Source: Lactonifactor longoviformis DSM 17459
GTDB taxonomy: Bacteria; Bacillota; Clostridia; Lachnospirales; Lachnospiraceae
Assembly: GCF_900129135.1 (NCBI RefSeq)
Contig: NZ_FQVI01000007.1
Location: 1-64,000, forward strand
Direction: 5' to 3'
Length of the DNA stretch: 64,000 nucleotides
Under the pieces are notes generated by a model, which worked only from the letters and a program-made list of their open reading frames with translations, searched no databases and was not told the origin of the DNA. Each line of letters begins with the position of its first letter. Position 1 is the stretch's first letter. Below are positions 25,305 to 34,019 of the stretch, in pieces. The position numbers and the translations under genes were made by a program.

Positions 25305-26777
25305 TTATTTTATCAAATTTGCTATAATTGAGCGAATATTTTTGTGTTCCATCTCCGCCAGATACCCGGCAATTTTTTCCTCCAGGCCTTCCACTTTGGT
25401 CAAATCTCTGCCGCTCCAGAAAGAGGTGTGAGAGAGGGCTTGGCGGGCAACCAGAGATGTGTCATTGGAGGACCAGATGTTATGGAAGAAATCCAGCACT
25501 TCTTTGTCATCCTTGATCTGATATTCAGTGCCGTCCTCGCGGACCCCGAAGCAGCCTTCTTCCCTCATCTGCCCCTGATAAAACTTAAGAAAAGCTGCCA
25601 GTGAAAAGCTGAGACAGTCCGGGACCTGTCCTTTGGTTTCCACATATCCAAGGAGTGAGGGCAGACACCTGGCGTTGAATTTAGAGCAGGAATTCAGAGA
25701 AATATCCAGCAGCTTGTGTTTAATATAAGGATTGGAGAAACGGTCTGATACGGCGGCTGCAAAGGTTTCCAGCTCTTCCCGGGGCAGATCCAGAGTAGGT
25801 ATTACTTCTTCATAAATCACTTTCTGAAGGAAGGAGCGGAATACATCATCCTTCATAAAATCCAGGACAATAGTATAGCCTGCCAGGTATGCGGCCAGAA
25901 CGGTGGAGGTATGACCGCCGTTCAGAATGCGTACTTTTCTTTTCTTATATGGAGTCACATCTCTGGTCCATATGACGTTTGCATCTGTTTTATGGATAGG
26001 AAGTTTTTCGGCCCATGCCTCATCACCCTGAATCACCCACAGATGAAAAAGTTCACTGGTAACTATAATATTGTCTTTCCACCCCAGCTTGTCTTCAAAA
26101 TATTCGATTTGGTCTCTGGGATAACCAGTGACAATGCGGTCTACCAGTGTATTTGTGAATTCATTGGCTGTGCAGACCCAGCTGATGAAATCTTCCTCCA
26201 GCTCCCACTCTGCGGCATACTGCAGGACGATGCGCTTTAATTCGTCCCCGTTGTTGTCAATCAACTCCACAGGAAGAAAGAGAAGTCCTCTCTCCTGGTC
26301 TCCTCCGAATGCTTTGTATCTTTCATAGAGAAAGGCTGTGATCTTGGCGGGAAAAGAGGAAGGAGGGGTATCTGTGAGCTTATCTCCGGCCTTGTAGGCA
26401 ATCCCGGCCTCTGTAGTATTTGAAACGATGACTTCCAGGTCAGCACTTCGTGCAAGTGCCATAAGCGCCTCATAGTCTTTATAGGGATTCAGGCAGCGGG
26501 AGACAGAAGTGATTTGTTCAATTCTCTCCAAAGGCTTACCATTTTCGATTCCCCGCATGGCCAGAGAGTAAACACCTTCCTGCGCATTAATCATATCCGC
26601 CATTCCCCGGTCGATAGGCTGACAGAGAACGATGCTGCCTTCATATATACCGTCACGGTTTGCTTTGTCAATCATCCAGTCCACAAAGGCCCTCAGAAAA
26701 TTACCTTCCCCGAACTGCAGGATTCTTTCCGGGTAGTTTCCATATACTTTTTTTACTGTTTTGTTAATGAATTCCAT
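25305..26777 (-). CDS. uxaB: Tagaturonate reductase (altronate oxidoreductase)
   Basis: This 490-aa NAD-dependent mannitol-dehydrogenase family enzyme interconverts D-tagaturonate and D-altronate. RILQFGEGNFLRAFVDWMID at the N-terminus and VRILNGGHTSTVLAAYLAG in the C-terminal domain are characteristic of UxaB and distinguish it from mannitol dehydrogenase. GGAGG lies upstream of the ATG. It is the first gene of a minus-strand operon with uxaA, and a TGTTGTATACAACA operator lies about 65 bp upstream. Confidence 0.93.
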   Translation of the reverse strand: MEFINKTVKKVYGNYPERILQFGEGNFLRAFVDWMIDKANRDGIYEGSIVLCQPIDRGMADMINAQEGVYSLAMRGIENGKPLERIEQITSVSRCLNPYKDYEALMALARSADLEVIVSNTTEAGIAYKAGDKLTDTPPSSFPAKITAFLYERYKAFGGDQERGLLFLPVELIDNNGDELKRIVLQYAAEWELEEDFISWVCTANEFTNTLVDRIVTGYPRDQIEYFEDKLGWKDNIIVTSELFHLWVIQGDEAWAEKLPIHKTDANVIWTRDVTPYKKRKVRILNGGHTSTVLAAYLAGYTIVLDFMKDDVFRSFLQKVIYEEVIPTLDLPREELETFAAAVSDRFSNPYIKHKLLDISLNSCSKFNARCLPSLLGYVETKGQVPDCLSFSLAAFLKFYQGQMREEGCFGVREDGTEYQIKDDKEVLDFFHNIWSSNDTSLVARQALSHTSFWSGRDLTKVEGLEEKIAGYLAEMEHKNIRSIIANLIK

Positions 26778-26819
26778 TTTTTTATCCTCCGGATTCTATT
26801 CTTTATTAATTTTAGCTGT

Positions 26820-26853
26820 ATTATAACAGATGTATCCTATGTTGTATACAACA
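26820..26853 (-). promoter_or_regulatory. uxaBA promoter with overlapping GntR-type operator
   Basis: On the minus strand TATAAT (complement of 26820-26825) has a TATACA hexamer 17 bp upstream as a candidate -35. That hexamer lies within the palindrome TGTTGTATACAACA at 26840-26853. The same palindrome occurs before the plus-strand dehydrogenase operon (27795-27808), flanking the GntR gene on its other side. Confidence 0.75.
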
Positions 26854-26900
26854 AAAATAAAAAAACATCTGATTTGTAAAAATATGATAAAATCGGATGT
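26854..26900 (-). terminator. Terminator of the GntR gene
   Basis: ACATCTGATTT (26865-26875) and AAATCGGATGT (26890-26900) pair with one wobble position. On the minus strand a long T-rich tract (complement of 26854-26864) follows the stem. Confidence 0.75.
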
Positions 26901-26924
26901 TCTTTTTGTGCAGATTGATGTGAT

Positions 26925-27581
26925 TTAGAGATAGCTGTTGCCTTCCAAAAAAGCTTGGAAAGCAGATGCGCGGGAATTTGTAAGATGAACAGTCATGGCC
27001 TGGGCAGCATTTTCATAATTTTTATTGCGGAGTCCCTCCAAAATCTGAAAGTGTTCTTCCACGGTATCCAAAAGTCTCTTGTCATTTGCCCGCCCGCTGA
27101 TAATTCGCAGCCTGCAGTTTTGGTTGTGTATATTATAGTAGGTCTGTACCAGATATCGGTTTATGCACTGGGACATAATTGTTTCGTGAAACTCATTGTC
27201 CAAATCATAGATATCTTTTCTTTTTGAGACAATTCCTTTTTGCGTTTCCTCCAGAGTGGCGTAAAGACGATCTAATTTATCTGCCGGGAAATCTTTACAA
27301 TAATTTAACAGGACATAGGGCTCAATGAGCAGACGGCCCTCAAATACCATATTGATTTCATTTGCTGACAATGGGGCAACGAAAAATCCCTTTTTTGGAA
27401 CAATTGTAATCAGGTATTCCTGCTCCAAACGGCTTAGAGCATCCCGGATAGGGGTGCGGCTTACGCCGAATTCTTCACACAGGAGATCCTCGTTTAAAAA
27501 TGAATTTGGCATGTATTCGCAGTTTAATATTTTCTCTTTTATAGAGTTATAGGCAAGTTGTTTCAGACTTTGTTTTGGCAT
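26925..27581 (-). CDS. GntR-family (FCD-type) transcriptional regulator
   Basis: This 218-aa protein has a winged-helix GntR domain (about 1-72; LNEDLLCEEFGVSRTPIRDALSRLEQE) and an all-helical FCD ligand domain (about 80-210). The metal/ligand-binding His/Asp pattern appears in DNEFHETIM and in the HFQILEGL segment. Regulators of this type (UxuR/ExuR/GntR-like) respond to sugar acids. It lies between two operons carrying identical TGTTGTATACAACA palindromes that overlap promoters, so it is the likely repressor of both. The effector is presumably a pathway sugar acid. Confidence 0.92.
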   Translation of the reverse strand: MPKQSLKQLAYNSIKEKILNCEYMPNSFLNEDLLCEEFGVSRTPIRDALSRLEQEYLITIVPKKGFFVAPLSANEINMVFEGRLLIEPYVLLNYCKDFPADKLDRLYATLEETQKGIVSKRKDIYDLDNEFHETIMSQCINRYLVQTYYNIHNQNCRLRIISGRANDKRLLDTVEEHFQILEGLRNKNYENAAQAMTVHLTNSRASAFQAFLEGNSYL

Positions 27582-27768
27582 AAATATCGGCAGTTCCTTT
27601 CTGTTGTATGGCGTAAAATATTGATAAAATAATCATATCATTCCAGAAAATAATAGTCAATCAGCAGTTCAAACTACTAAATTAGGTAAAATCATACAAA
27701 TTGGAGCGCTTATATTCGTTAGATATATACATAATAGCAGGAATGAGAAAAAAACTGTCGGAGAGCGG

Positions 27769-27808
27769 TTGACAAATATGACAGGCCTGTGATATGTTGT
27801 ATACAACA
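27769..27808 (+). promoter_or_regulatory. Promoter and operator of the dehydrogenase-GntP-LarA operon
   Basis: TTGACA at 27769-27774 is spaced 17-18 bp from an ATATGT/TATGTT -10. The palindrome TGTTGTATACAACA (27795-27808) overlaps the -10 region and initiation area, which is the position for a repressor. A partial half-site (GTTGTAT, 27838-27844) lies farther downstream. Confidence 0.8.
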
Positions 27809-27864
27809 ACAAATACAACGTTAGATTCAACACGCGGCGTTGTATGGAGAAAGGAATTAGAAGG

Positions 27865-28884
27865 ATGAAAGCTATTGTAATTAATGAACCCTATGATGTG
27901 GCGGTTGTGGAGAGACCTGTGCCGGAAATAAAGCCAGGGGAGGCGCTGCTGAAACTTTTATACGGCGGAATCTGCGGAAGCGATCTGGGTTCCTACAGAG
28001 GAACATTTGCGTACGTATCTTATCCAAGAACTCCGGGCCATGAATTTTCTGCGGAGATTGTAGAGATTGGACCGAACGACAAGGGACTAAAACCTGGCAT
28101 GGTAGTTACCTGCAATCCCTATTTTAACTGCGAAACCTGTTATTCCTGCCAACGGGGGCTTGTAAATTGCTGTACTACTAATCAGACTATGGGTGTGCAG
28201 AGGGAAGGGGCGTTTGCCCAGTACATAACGATGCCTGTGGAGCGAATTTATGACGGCAAAGGGCTGTCTGCCAAAACTTTAGCGTTGATCGAACCCTTCT
28301 GTATCAGTTATCATGGAGTTTCAAGGGCTCATGTGCAGAGTCACGACAAGGTACTGGTTATCGGTGCAGGAACCATCGGCGTTCTGGCTGCTGTGGCTGC
28401 CAAGATAAAGGGAGCAGAGGTTTATATTGCCGATGTGGCTGAGGAAAAGCTGAGATACGCCATGGAGGAGTTTCATTTAGACGGCACGATTCTCAATGAC
28501 GGCCCCGACAGTTTTAAGAATAAAATCCGAGAGGTGACAGAAGGCAATGGCTTTGATGTGGCAATAGAGGCAGTAGGGCTTCCGTCAACCTTCCAGGCGT
28601 GCATTGATGCAGCGGCTTTTGGGGGTAAAGTAGTTCTCATCGGGGTTGGCAAACAGAATCTTGATTTTGATTTTACTGTAATTCAGAAGAAAGAACTGAA
28701 TATTTTTGGTTCCAGAAATGCACTGAAAAAGGATTTTGAAGAGCTGATCGATATTGTAAAAAGCGGTAAGGTAAATTTGGAAAAGATAGTGACGGATACC
28801 TACAGATTCGAAGATGCCGGGAGAGCATTTGAAGAATTTGATAAACATGCCGGCAGCAAATTGAAGGTTTTAGTTGAATTTTAA
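27865..28884 (+). CDS. Zinc-dependent dehydrogenase, probable sugar-acid 5-dehydrogenase (LgoD-like)
   Basis: This 339-aa medium-chain dehydrogenase has the catalytic zinc ligands in GGICGSDLG and GHEF and the structural zinc cysteines in CETCYSCQRGLVNCC. A Rossmann nucleotide loop VIGAGTIGVLAA lies near residue 165. The nearest functional parallels are L-galactonate 5-dehydrogenase (giving tagaturonate, the UxaB substrate) and L-idonate/L-gulonate 5-dehydrogenases. Co-regulation with uxaAB makes production of tagaturonate from L-galactonate an attractive inference, not a demonstrated fact. ATG 27865 is chosen over 27844 because GGAGAAAGG lies between them. Confidence 0.85.
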   Translation: MKAIVINEPYDVAVVERPVPEIKPGEALLKLLYGGICGSDLGSYRGTFAYVSYPRTPGHEFSAEIVEIGPNDKGLKPGMVVTCNPYFNCETCYSCQRGLVNCCTTNQTMGVQREGAFAQYITMPVERIYDGKGLSAKTLALIEPFCISYHGVSRAHVQSHDKVLVIGAGTIGVLAAVAAKIKGAEVYIADVAEEKLRYAMEEFHLDGTILNDGPDSFKNKIREVTEGNGFDVAIEAVGLPSTFQACIDAAAFGGKVVLIGVGKQNLDFDFTVIQKKELNIFGSRNALKKDFEELIDIVKSGKVNLEKIVTDTYRFEDAGRAFEEFDKHAGSKLKVLVEF

Positions 28885-28915
28885 ATAAAAAGAAGATATA
28901 TTGGAGGAGAAATTT

Positions 28916-30280
28916 ATGTCACATTCAGCTTGGTTATTTTGTTCCCTGATTATCTCAATGGTGGTAATCCTGGTGTTAATCCTGAAGGTTAAACTCAATG
29001 CCGCTATTTCACTGGTGCTGGGGAGTATTCTTATGGGACTGTTATCCGGTATCCCTATGGTAGATACCATTGAGGGAATTAATACAGGATTTGGTAACAT
29101 GTTAAAAGGTATGGGTCTTCCTATTGGATTTGGTATTATCCTTGGAGAACTAGTAAGTGCGTCCGGGGGAGCCAAAATCATTGCCCACAAGATTGTAAAG
29201 GCATTTCCGAAAACAAAGGCTATTTATGCCATTGGACTTGCAGCCTTTATTCTGGCAATTCCTGTTTATTTTGATGTAACCTTCGTGATTCTAATTCCCA
29301 TCGGCGTTGCCCTGATGAAGGAAATTAACAAGTCAATTGCCCACATTGTAGGTGCCATCACCATCGGAGCTGCAGCCGCCCACACCATGGTGCCACCTAC
29401 ACCTGCCCCTCTGGCCGCAGGTGAGATCTTTGGCTTTGACACAGGAATTATGATTGGTTTTGGTACCGTATTTGGTTTGATCGGTGTGTTTTTAGTGATA
29501 TTTATCTATACAAAGTTTTTGGACAAGAGGACGTCATTCTGGAATCCGGCTCTGGATGAGTCTGCAGAGGGTGTGCAGATAGATGCAAAAGAAGATGCTG
29601 CAGTTAATCCTCCCTCCTTTGGCCTGTCTCTGCTTCCTATTTTCGTACCTATCATTTTAATCCTTCTGAATACTGTGACCGGAAGTGCCATGGGGGATGC
29701 TCAGCCGTCCATTTTTGTCTTTCTGGGAGACAAGACCACTGCTCTTCTTGCAGGAGCCATAGTGGCATACCTTATTGGGGTAAAATGTATGGGAAAAGAA
29801 AAAGCAGAGAAAACGGCAACAGATTCCCTCTCTTCAGCGGGTATTGTCTTCCTGATAACCGGCGCAGGCGGAGCTTTTTCCAACATAATAACAATTACCG
29901 GTGTGAGTGACGCAATCTCTGATATTGTAAGCGGTTTTACAAGCAATGTGTTTGTTGTGATTATACTTGCATACTTTGTTGGCCTTCTGATTAAACAGGT
30001 AACGGGCTCCGGCACTGTGTCAGCACTGACCAGTATGACAATTATGTCGAGTGTAGCCTCTTCTGTGGCACTGCCGCCGGTCATGATCGCTATGGCTTGT
30101 CTGGCAGGTACTCTGTTCGGGGCAACGGTAAATGACAGCGGTTTCTGGATTGTTACGAATATGAGCGGCGTCTCAGTAAAGGGCGGAATTAAGACATATA
30201 CACTGTCGGAAATGATAGAATCCGTAACATTCTTAATCCTTCTGTTACTTGTAACCTTAGGATATGTAATAATTTTTTAG
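28916..30280 (+). CDS. GntP-family sugar-acid permease
   Basis: This 454-aa polytopic membrane protein (about 12-14 helices) belongs to the gluconate:H+ symporter family; MVPPTPAPLAAGEIFG and TGSGTVSALTSMTIM are typical conserved segments. It would import the hexonate used by the neighbouring enzymes. The start is the ATG at 28916 because the ribosome site GGAGG (28903-28907) lies downstream of the earlier in-frame TTG. It sits 31 bp after the dehydrogenase gene and 18 bp before the LarA-domain gene. Confidence 0.93.
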   Translation: MSHSAWLFCSLIISMVVILVLILKVKLNAAISLVLGSILMGLLSGIPMVDTIEGINTGFGNMLKGMGLPIGFGIILGELVSASGGAKIIAHKIVKAFPKTKAIYAIGLAAFILAIPVYFDVTFVILIPIGVALMKEINKSIAHIVGAITIGAAAAHTMVPPTPAPLAAGEIFGFDTGIMIGFGTVFGLIGVFLVIFIYTKFLDKRTSFWNPALDESAEGVQIDAKEDAAVNPPSFGLSLLPIFVPIILILLNTVTGSAMGDAQPSIFVFLGDKTTALLAGAIVAYLIGVKCMGKEKAEKTATDSLSSAGIVFLITGAGGAFSNIITITGVSDAISDIVSGFTSNVFVVIILAYFVGLLIKQVTGSGTVSALTSMTIMSSVASSVALPPVMIAMACLAGTLFGATVNDSGFWIVTNMSGVSVKGGIKTYTLSEMIESVTFLILLLLVTLGYVIIF

Positions 30281-30298
30281 TAAGGAGAGTTGGACAGT

Positions 30299-31582
30299 AT
30301 GCGGGACAGACAGTTAGTGGCAGATTTGGTGAGCGATATAGCTTTGCCGAAAATGTTTAAGGTAAAACAGATTTTTCCGAGGCCAAGGATTGATCCAGAA
30401 GAGATTCCAGGCATTATCCGGCAGCTTCTTTCCCAGGAAAAATTTGCAGATAAAGTGCAGCCTGGGATGCGGATTGCTATTACAGCGGGTTCCAGGGGAA
30501 TTGCCAATGTGGCTCTGACCACAAAATGTATTGCCGATTTTGTGAAATACAGAGGTGCCCTGCCCTTTATCGTGCCAGCCATGGGCAGCCACGGAGGTGC
30601 CACCGCTGAGGGACAAAAGGCTGTGCTGGAAAGCTATGGTATCACAGAGGAAGCTATGGGGTGTCCTATTCTTTCGTCTATGGAAGTGAAAAAGATTGGC
30701 GTCAATGAAGAGGGAATGGATGTATTTATTGATAAATATGCAGCAGAGGCGGACGGGATTATCCTTGGATGCAGGATCAAACCCCATACCGCGTTTCGGG
30801 GTCCTTATGAAAGCGGTATTATGAAGATGATGGCCATCGGACTGGGAAAACAGCATGGAGCGGAGGTCTGCCACGAGGCGGGATTTAAAAATATGGCCAA
30901 ATATGTTCCTATGTTCGGAAAAGCAATCATTAAAAACGCACCGATTCTGTTTGCAGTCCCCACCATTGAAAATGCCTTTGACGAGACTTGTAAAATTGTG
31001 GCAGTCAGTGCGGAGGAGATAGCGGAAAAAGAGCCGCCGCTGCTTCAGGAGGCATTTGCCAATATGCCAAGAATACTGGTGGATGAATGTGATGTTTTGG
31101 TAGTGGATCAGATCGGCAAGAATTTTAGCGGAGACGGTATGGACCCCAATATTACAGGAACCTTCTGCACTCCCTATGCGACGGGCGGAATCAAAGCTCA
31201 GAGAGTATGTGTGCTGGATCTGAGTCCTGAGACCCACGGGAACGGCATCGGACTGGGATATTCCAGCGCGACGACCAAGAGAGTTTTTGAGAAGCTGGAT
31301 CTGGCTTCTATGTATCCCAATGCAATTACCTGCACAGTGCTGGGGGGTGTGAGAATCCCTATTATTATGGAGAGCGACAGGGAAGCTATTCAGGTGTGCG
31401 TGCGTACCTGCAATGAGATTGATAAAAAACATGCCAGAATCGTCAGGATCCCTAACAGCTTACATATTGAACATATTATGCTCTCAGAGGCTTATTATGA
31501 GGAGGCTAAGAAAAATCCGGATCTGGTAATCGAGAGTGAACCGGAGTATCTACCCTTCGGCCCGGATGGAAATCTATGGTAA
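30299..31582 (+). CDS. LarA-domain protein, putative sugar-acid epimerase
   Basis: This 427-aa cytoplasmic protein resembles the lactate racemase N-terminal domain family (DUF2088). Segments likely to form the active site are GSHGGATAEGQ (about 99-109), KPHTAFRGPYESGIMKM (about 161-177) and GKQHGAEVCHEAGF (about 182-195). True LarA uses a nickel-pincer nucleotide made by LarBCE, none of which is in the window, and His/Lys spacing differs from LarA, so cofactor use is uncertain. Family members are known to racemise or epimerise 2-hydroxyacids other than lactate. The operon points to a C2 epimerisation of a hexonate. ATG 30299 fits AAGGAG (30282-30287) better than TTG 30290. Confidence 0.75.
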   Translation: MRDRQLVADLVSDIALPKMFKVKQIFPRPRIDPEEIPGIIRQLLSQEKFADKVQPGMRIAITAGSRGIANVALTTKCIADFVKYRGALPFIVPAMGSHGGATAEGQKAVLESYGITEEAMGCPILSSMEVKKIGVNEEGMDVFIDKYAAEADGIILGCRIKPHTAFRGPYESGIMKMMAIGLGKQHGAEVCHEAGFKNMAKYVPMFGKAIIKNAPILFAVPTIENAFDETCKIVAVSAEEIAEKEPPLLQEAFANMPRILVDECDVLVVDQIGKNFSGDGMDPNITGTFCTPYATGGIKAQRVCVLDLSPETHGNGIGLGYSSATTKRVFEKLDLASMYPNAITCTVLGGVRIPIIMESDREAIQVCVRTCNEIDKKHARIVRIPNSLHIEHIMLSEAYYEEAKKNPDLVIESEPEYLPFGPDGNLW

Positions 31583-31604
31583 ATAATAACTATATATAAT
31601 ATAG

Positions 31605-31647
31605 AAGGTATCTGTAAAGAACACAGTTCATACAGATGCCTTTTTTT
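31605..31647 (+). terminator. Terminator of the sugar-acid operon
   Basis: AAGGTATCTGTA (31605-31616) and TACAGATGCCTT (31631-31642) pair with one wobble, followed by T5 and further pyrimidines. Confidence 0.88.
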
Positions 31648-31686
31648 CTGTTTTTATGTTACAATCATAAAAAAGAAAGGGGAGTG

Positions 31687-32892
31687 ATGGTTTTGCTGGC
31701 ATTTTTACTTGCCCCGCCGTATCTTCTTATAAATTGGTATGTATTGCGTCTCGCCATGAGATGGATGGGCGCATGCCATAAGTATTTCCGGTCGAAATGG
31801 TTTTCCAGGGGCTTTGTGGGCGTATATCTGTTTATGGCCCTGACGCCTCTCACTTCCTTTGTAGTCTATAAGGGGGCGCTTCACAGATTTTTAAAGCTGT
31901 TGAATAATTACTGGCTGGGGATTTTTCTCTATACCCTGCTGGTGCTTCTTGCGGCTGGTCTTGCGCGTATTTTGATGAAAAAGATAAAAAGGATCCCTCA
32001 AGATTTCCTGGAGTACAGAAAAACTTTTGCAGCGGCAGGCGGGATCTGTGTTTTTCTTATCACATTGCTGAGCCTATACGGTATATTTCACGCAAAGCAT
32101 GTATACACAGCCAAATATGAAGTGGATATACAAAAAGAATGCCGGGGACGGGAGACTCTCCGTGTTATAGCGGCCGGGGATCTGCATCTTGGGTACAGCG
32201 TAGGAGAAGATCAGATGAGAAGGATGGTGGAGGCAATCAATGCCTGCGATGCAGACCTTGTCTGTCTGACAGGGGATATATTCGATAATGACTACAATGC
32301 CATTTCGCATCCGGAGAGGATCGCGTCTGTTTTAAGACAGATCAAAAGCACTTATGGAGTATATGCATGCTGGGGAAATCACGATCTAAATGAAAAGCTG
32401 CTGGCAGGATTTTCTTTTCCATCCGGAGAAGTCAGAAAGGGAGATCCCAGAATGAAAGAATTCCTGGAGTCAGCGGATATTACCCTGCTCTCTGATGAGG
32501 TGCTGCTGGTGGACGATGCCTTCTATCTGGCGGGCAGAAAAGATCCTTCCATGGTGAAAAAGATGAGGGAGAGCAGAGAATCTCCGGGGGAACTGCTGGG
32601 AAATCTGAATAAGGATATCCCAGTTATAGTGATGGATCATCAGCCTTCTCAGCTGGAGGAACTGGCAGAAGCAGGGACAGATCTGGATTTGTCCGGGCAT
32701 ACTCATGACGGGCAGATGTTTCCCGGAAATCTTACGGTAAAGCTGGGATGGAAGAATCCCTGCGGCCTGCTGCAGTGGGGGGATATGACATCTATTGTTT
32801 CCTCAGGCGTGGGGGTATGGGGGCCGGCTATGCGTGTGGGAACAAATAGTGAAATAGCCGAAATTCTTGTGCATTTTACAGAAAATCCTTAG
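31687..32892 (+). CDS. Membrane metallophosphoesterase (YkuE/YaeI-like)
   Basis: This protein of about 401 aa has N-terminal hydrophobic helices (four candidates within about 1-150) and a C-terminal calcineurin-like phosphoesterase domain. All metal-site motifs are present: GDLHLG, GDIFDND, GNHD and GHTHDGQ, with DHQP between them. Related proteins act on phospholipid-derived or UDP-diacylglucosamine-like substrates at the membrane; the substrate here is unknown. The exact start is uncertain: GTG 31684, ATG 31687 and TTG 31693 all follow AAAGGGGAG closely. Confidence 0.88.
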   Translation: MVLLAFLLAPPYLLINWYVLRLAMRWMGACHKYFRSKWFSRGFVGVYLFMALTPLTSFVVYKGALHRFLKLLNNYWLGIFLYTLLVLLAAGLARILMKKIKRIPQDFLEYRKTFAAAGGICVFLITLLSLYGIFHAKHVYTAKYEVDIQKECRGRETLRVIAAGDLHLGYSVGEDQMRRMVEAINACDADLVCLTGDIFDNDYNAISHPERIASVLRQIKSTYGVYACWGNHDLNEKLLAGFSFPSGEVRKGDPRMKEFLESADITLLSDEVLLVDDAFYLAGRKDPSMVKKMRESRESPGELLGNLNKDIPVIVMDHQPSQLEELAEAGTDLDLSGHTHDGQMFPGNLTVKLGWKNPCGLLQWGDMTSIVSSGVGVWGPAMRVGTNSEIAEILVHFTENP

Positions 32893-32939
32893 AACCCAGG
32901 GCAATACAGGGGATTTTAAACAAAATCCAAAGTGGCAGA

Positions 32940-33092
32940 TTTAAATTCAGCCGCTTTTGTGATATAATGAGCGTTAGCGAGCCATAGGGAGCTTGGCTCA
33001 CTTTTGGAGAGCGGCGAATGGCGATCATGCCGAAGGCATGATATAATGCCGGCAGTGACTCCTGAGGGAGCGAAAAAGGATCGAGGTATGAA
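32940..33092 (+). promoter_or_regulatory. Promoter and hairpin-rich leader of the RpiR operon
   Basis: TATAAT at 32963-32968 has a weak TTTAAA 17 bp upstream. The roughly 120-nt leader contains three compact hairpins: GAGCC/GGCTC (32979-32999), the perfect ATCATGCC-GAA-GGCATGAT (33024-33042) and CTCC/GGAG (33059-33070). A second TATAAT (33042-33047) overlaps the middle hairpin and could be an alternative promoter. A further hairpin GGATTTT/AAAATCC (32911-32928) precedes the unit. Confidence 0.5.
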
Positions 33093-34019
33093 ATGGGAAA
33101 GACAGAGAATTTATTAAGCAGAATGAACAGCCTGTTCCCGTCTTTCAGCAAGGGACAGAAAAAACTGGCAACTTATATCAATGACAACTATGATAAGGCG
33201 GTGTTTCTTACAGCAGCAAAGCTGGGGGAAGTCGTGGGAGTAAGTGAGTCCACCGTTGTGCGTTTCGCAATCTATCTGGGTTACAAGGGGTATCCCGAGT
33301 TTCAGAAAGCACTGGAGGAGCTTGTGAGAAACAAATTGAACTCTATCCAGAGAATGGAAGTCACTTACGGAAAGGTCCCTCAGTCAGAGATATTGGAAAC
33401 GGTGCTGCAGTCAGATATTGATAAGATTAAGCTGACCCTGGAGCATATGGACCAGGAAGCCTTTGAGATAGCGGTAGATACCATTTTGAAAGCGAAAAGG
33501 ATTTATATAGTAGGAATCAGAAGCTGTGCACCGCTGGCAAGCTTTCTAAGCTTTTATCTAAACCTGATTTTCGACAATGTGCATCTTCTACAGACAAACA
33601 GTGCCAGTGAACTGTTTGAACAGATGATCCGAATCGATGAAAAGGATGTTATCATTGGAATCAGTTTTCCAAGATATTCTATGCGGACACTGAAGGCAAT
33701 GGAGTTCGCCAACAAGCGCAGTGCCAAAGTGATTACGCTCACAGACAGTATCCACTCACCTATGAACCTGTATTCCTCCTGTAATCTTATAGCGAGAAGT
33801 GATATGGCATCCATTGTGGACTCTCTGGTGGCGCCTCTGAGTGTAGTGAATGCTCTTGTTGTGGCACTTTGTATGAAAAAGCAGAAAGAAGTAGTGTCCA
33901 CGCTGGAATCTCTGGAGGAAATCTGGGATGAATTTCAGGTATATAATAATGATGAAATTAATCTGGCAGATAACAATATTGAAATAAAGAATCCTAATAT
34001 GGGAGAGAATAATGTCTAA
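33093..34019 (+). CDS. RpiR/MurR-family transcriptional regulator
   Basis: This 308-aa protein has an N-terminal HTH_6 domain (about 1-78; AAKLGEVVGVSESTVVRFAIYLGYKGYPEFQ) and a C-terminal SIS sugar-phosphate-binding domain (about 115-255; IYIVGIRSCAPLASFLS and DVIIGISFPRYSMRTLKAMEFA). It probably senses a phosphosugar. The stop overlaps the next gene by 8 bp, an unusual partner for a flavoprotein, so the target operon is not obvious. Confidence 0.9.
   Translation: MGKTENLLSRMNSLFPSFSKGQKKLATYINDNYDKAVFLTAAKLGEVVGVSESTVVRFAIYLGYKGYPEFQKALEELVRNKLNSIQRMEVTYGKVPQSEILETVLQSDIDKIKLTLEHMDQEAFEIAVDTILKAKRIYIVGIRSCAPLASFLSFYLNLIFDNVHLLQTNSASELFEQMIRIDEKDVIIGISFPRYSMRTLKAMEFANKRSAKVITLTDSIHSPMNLYSSCNLIARSDMASIVDSLVAPLSVVNALVVALCMKKQKEVVSTLESLEEIWDEFQVYNNDEINLADNNIEIKNPNMGENNV

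Noticed and set aside
30314-31432. 372-aa minus-strand frame opposite the LarA-domain gene
   Set aside because: Antisense shadow, His/Cys/Ser-rich, without motifs.
33024-33047. tRNA or small structured RNA gene at the ATCATGCC-GAA-GGCATGAT hairpin
   Set aside because: No cloverleaf or CCA-type end could be built; only isolated hairpins are present.
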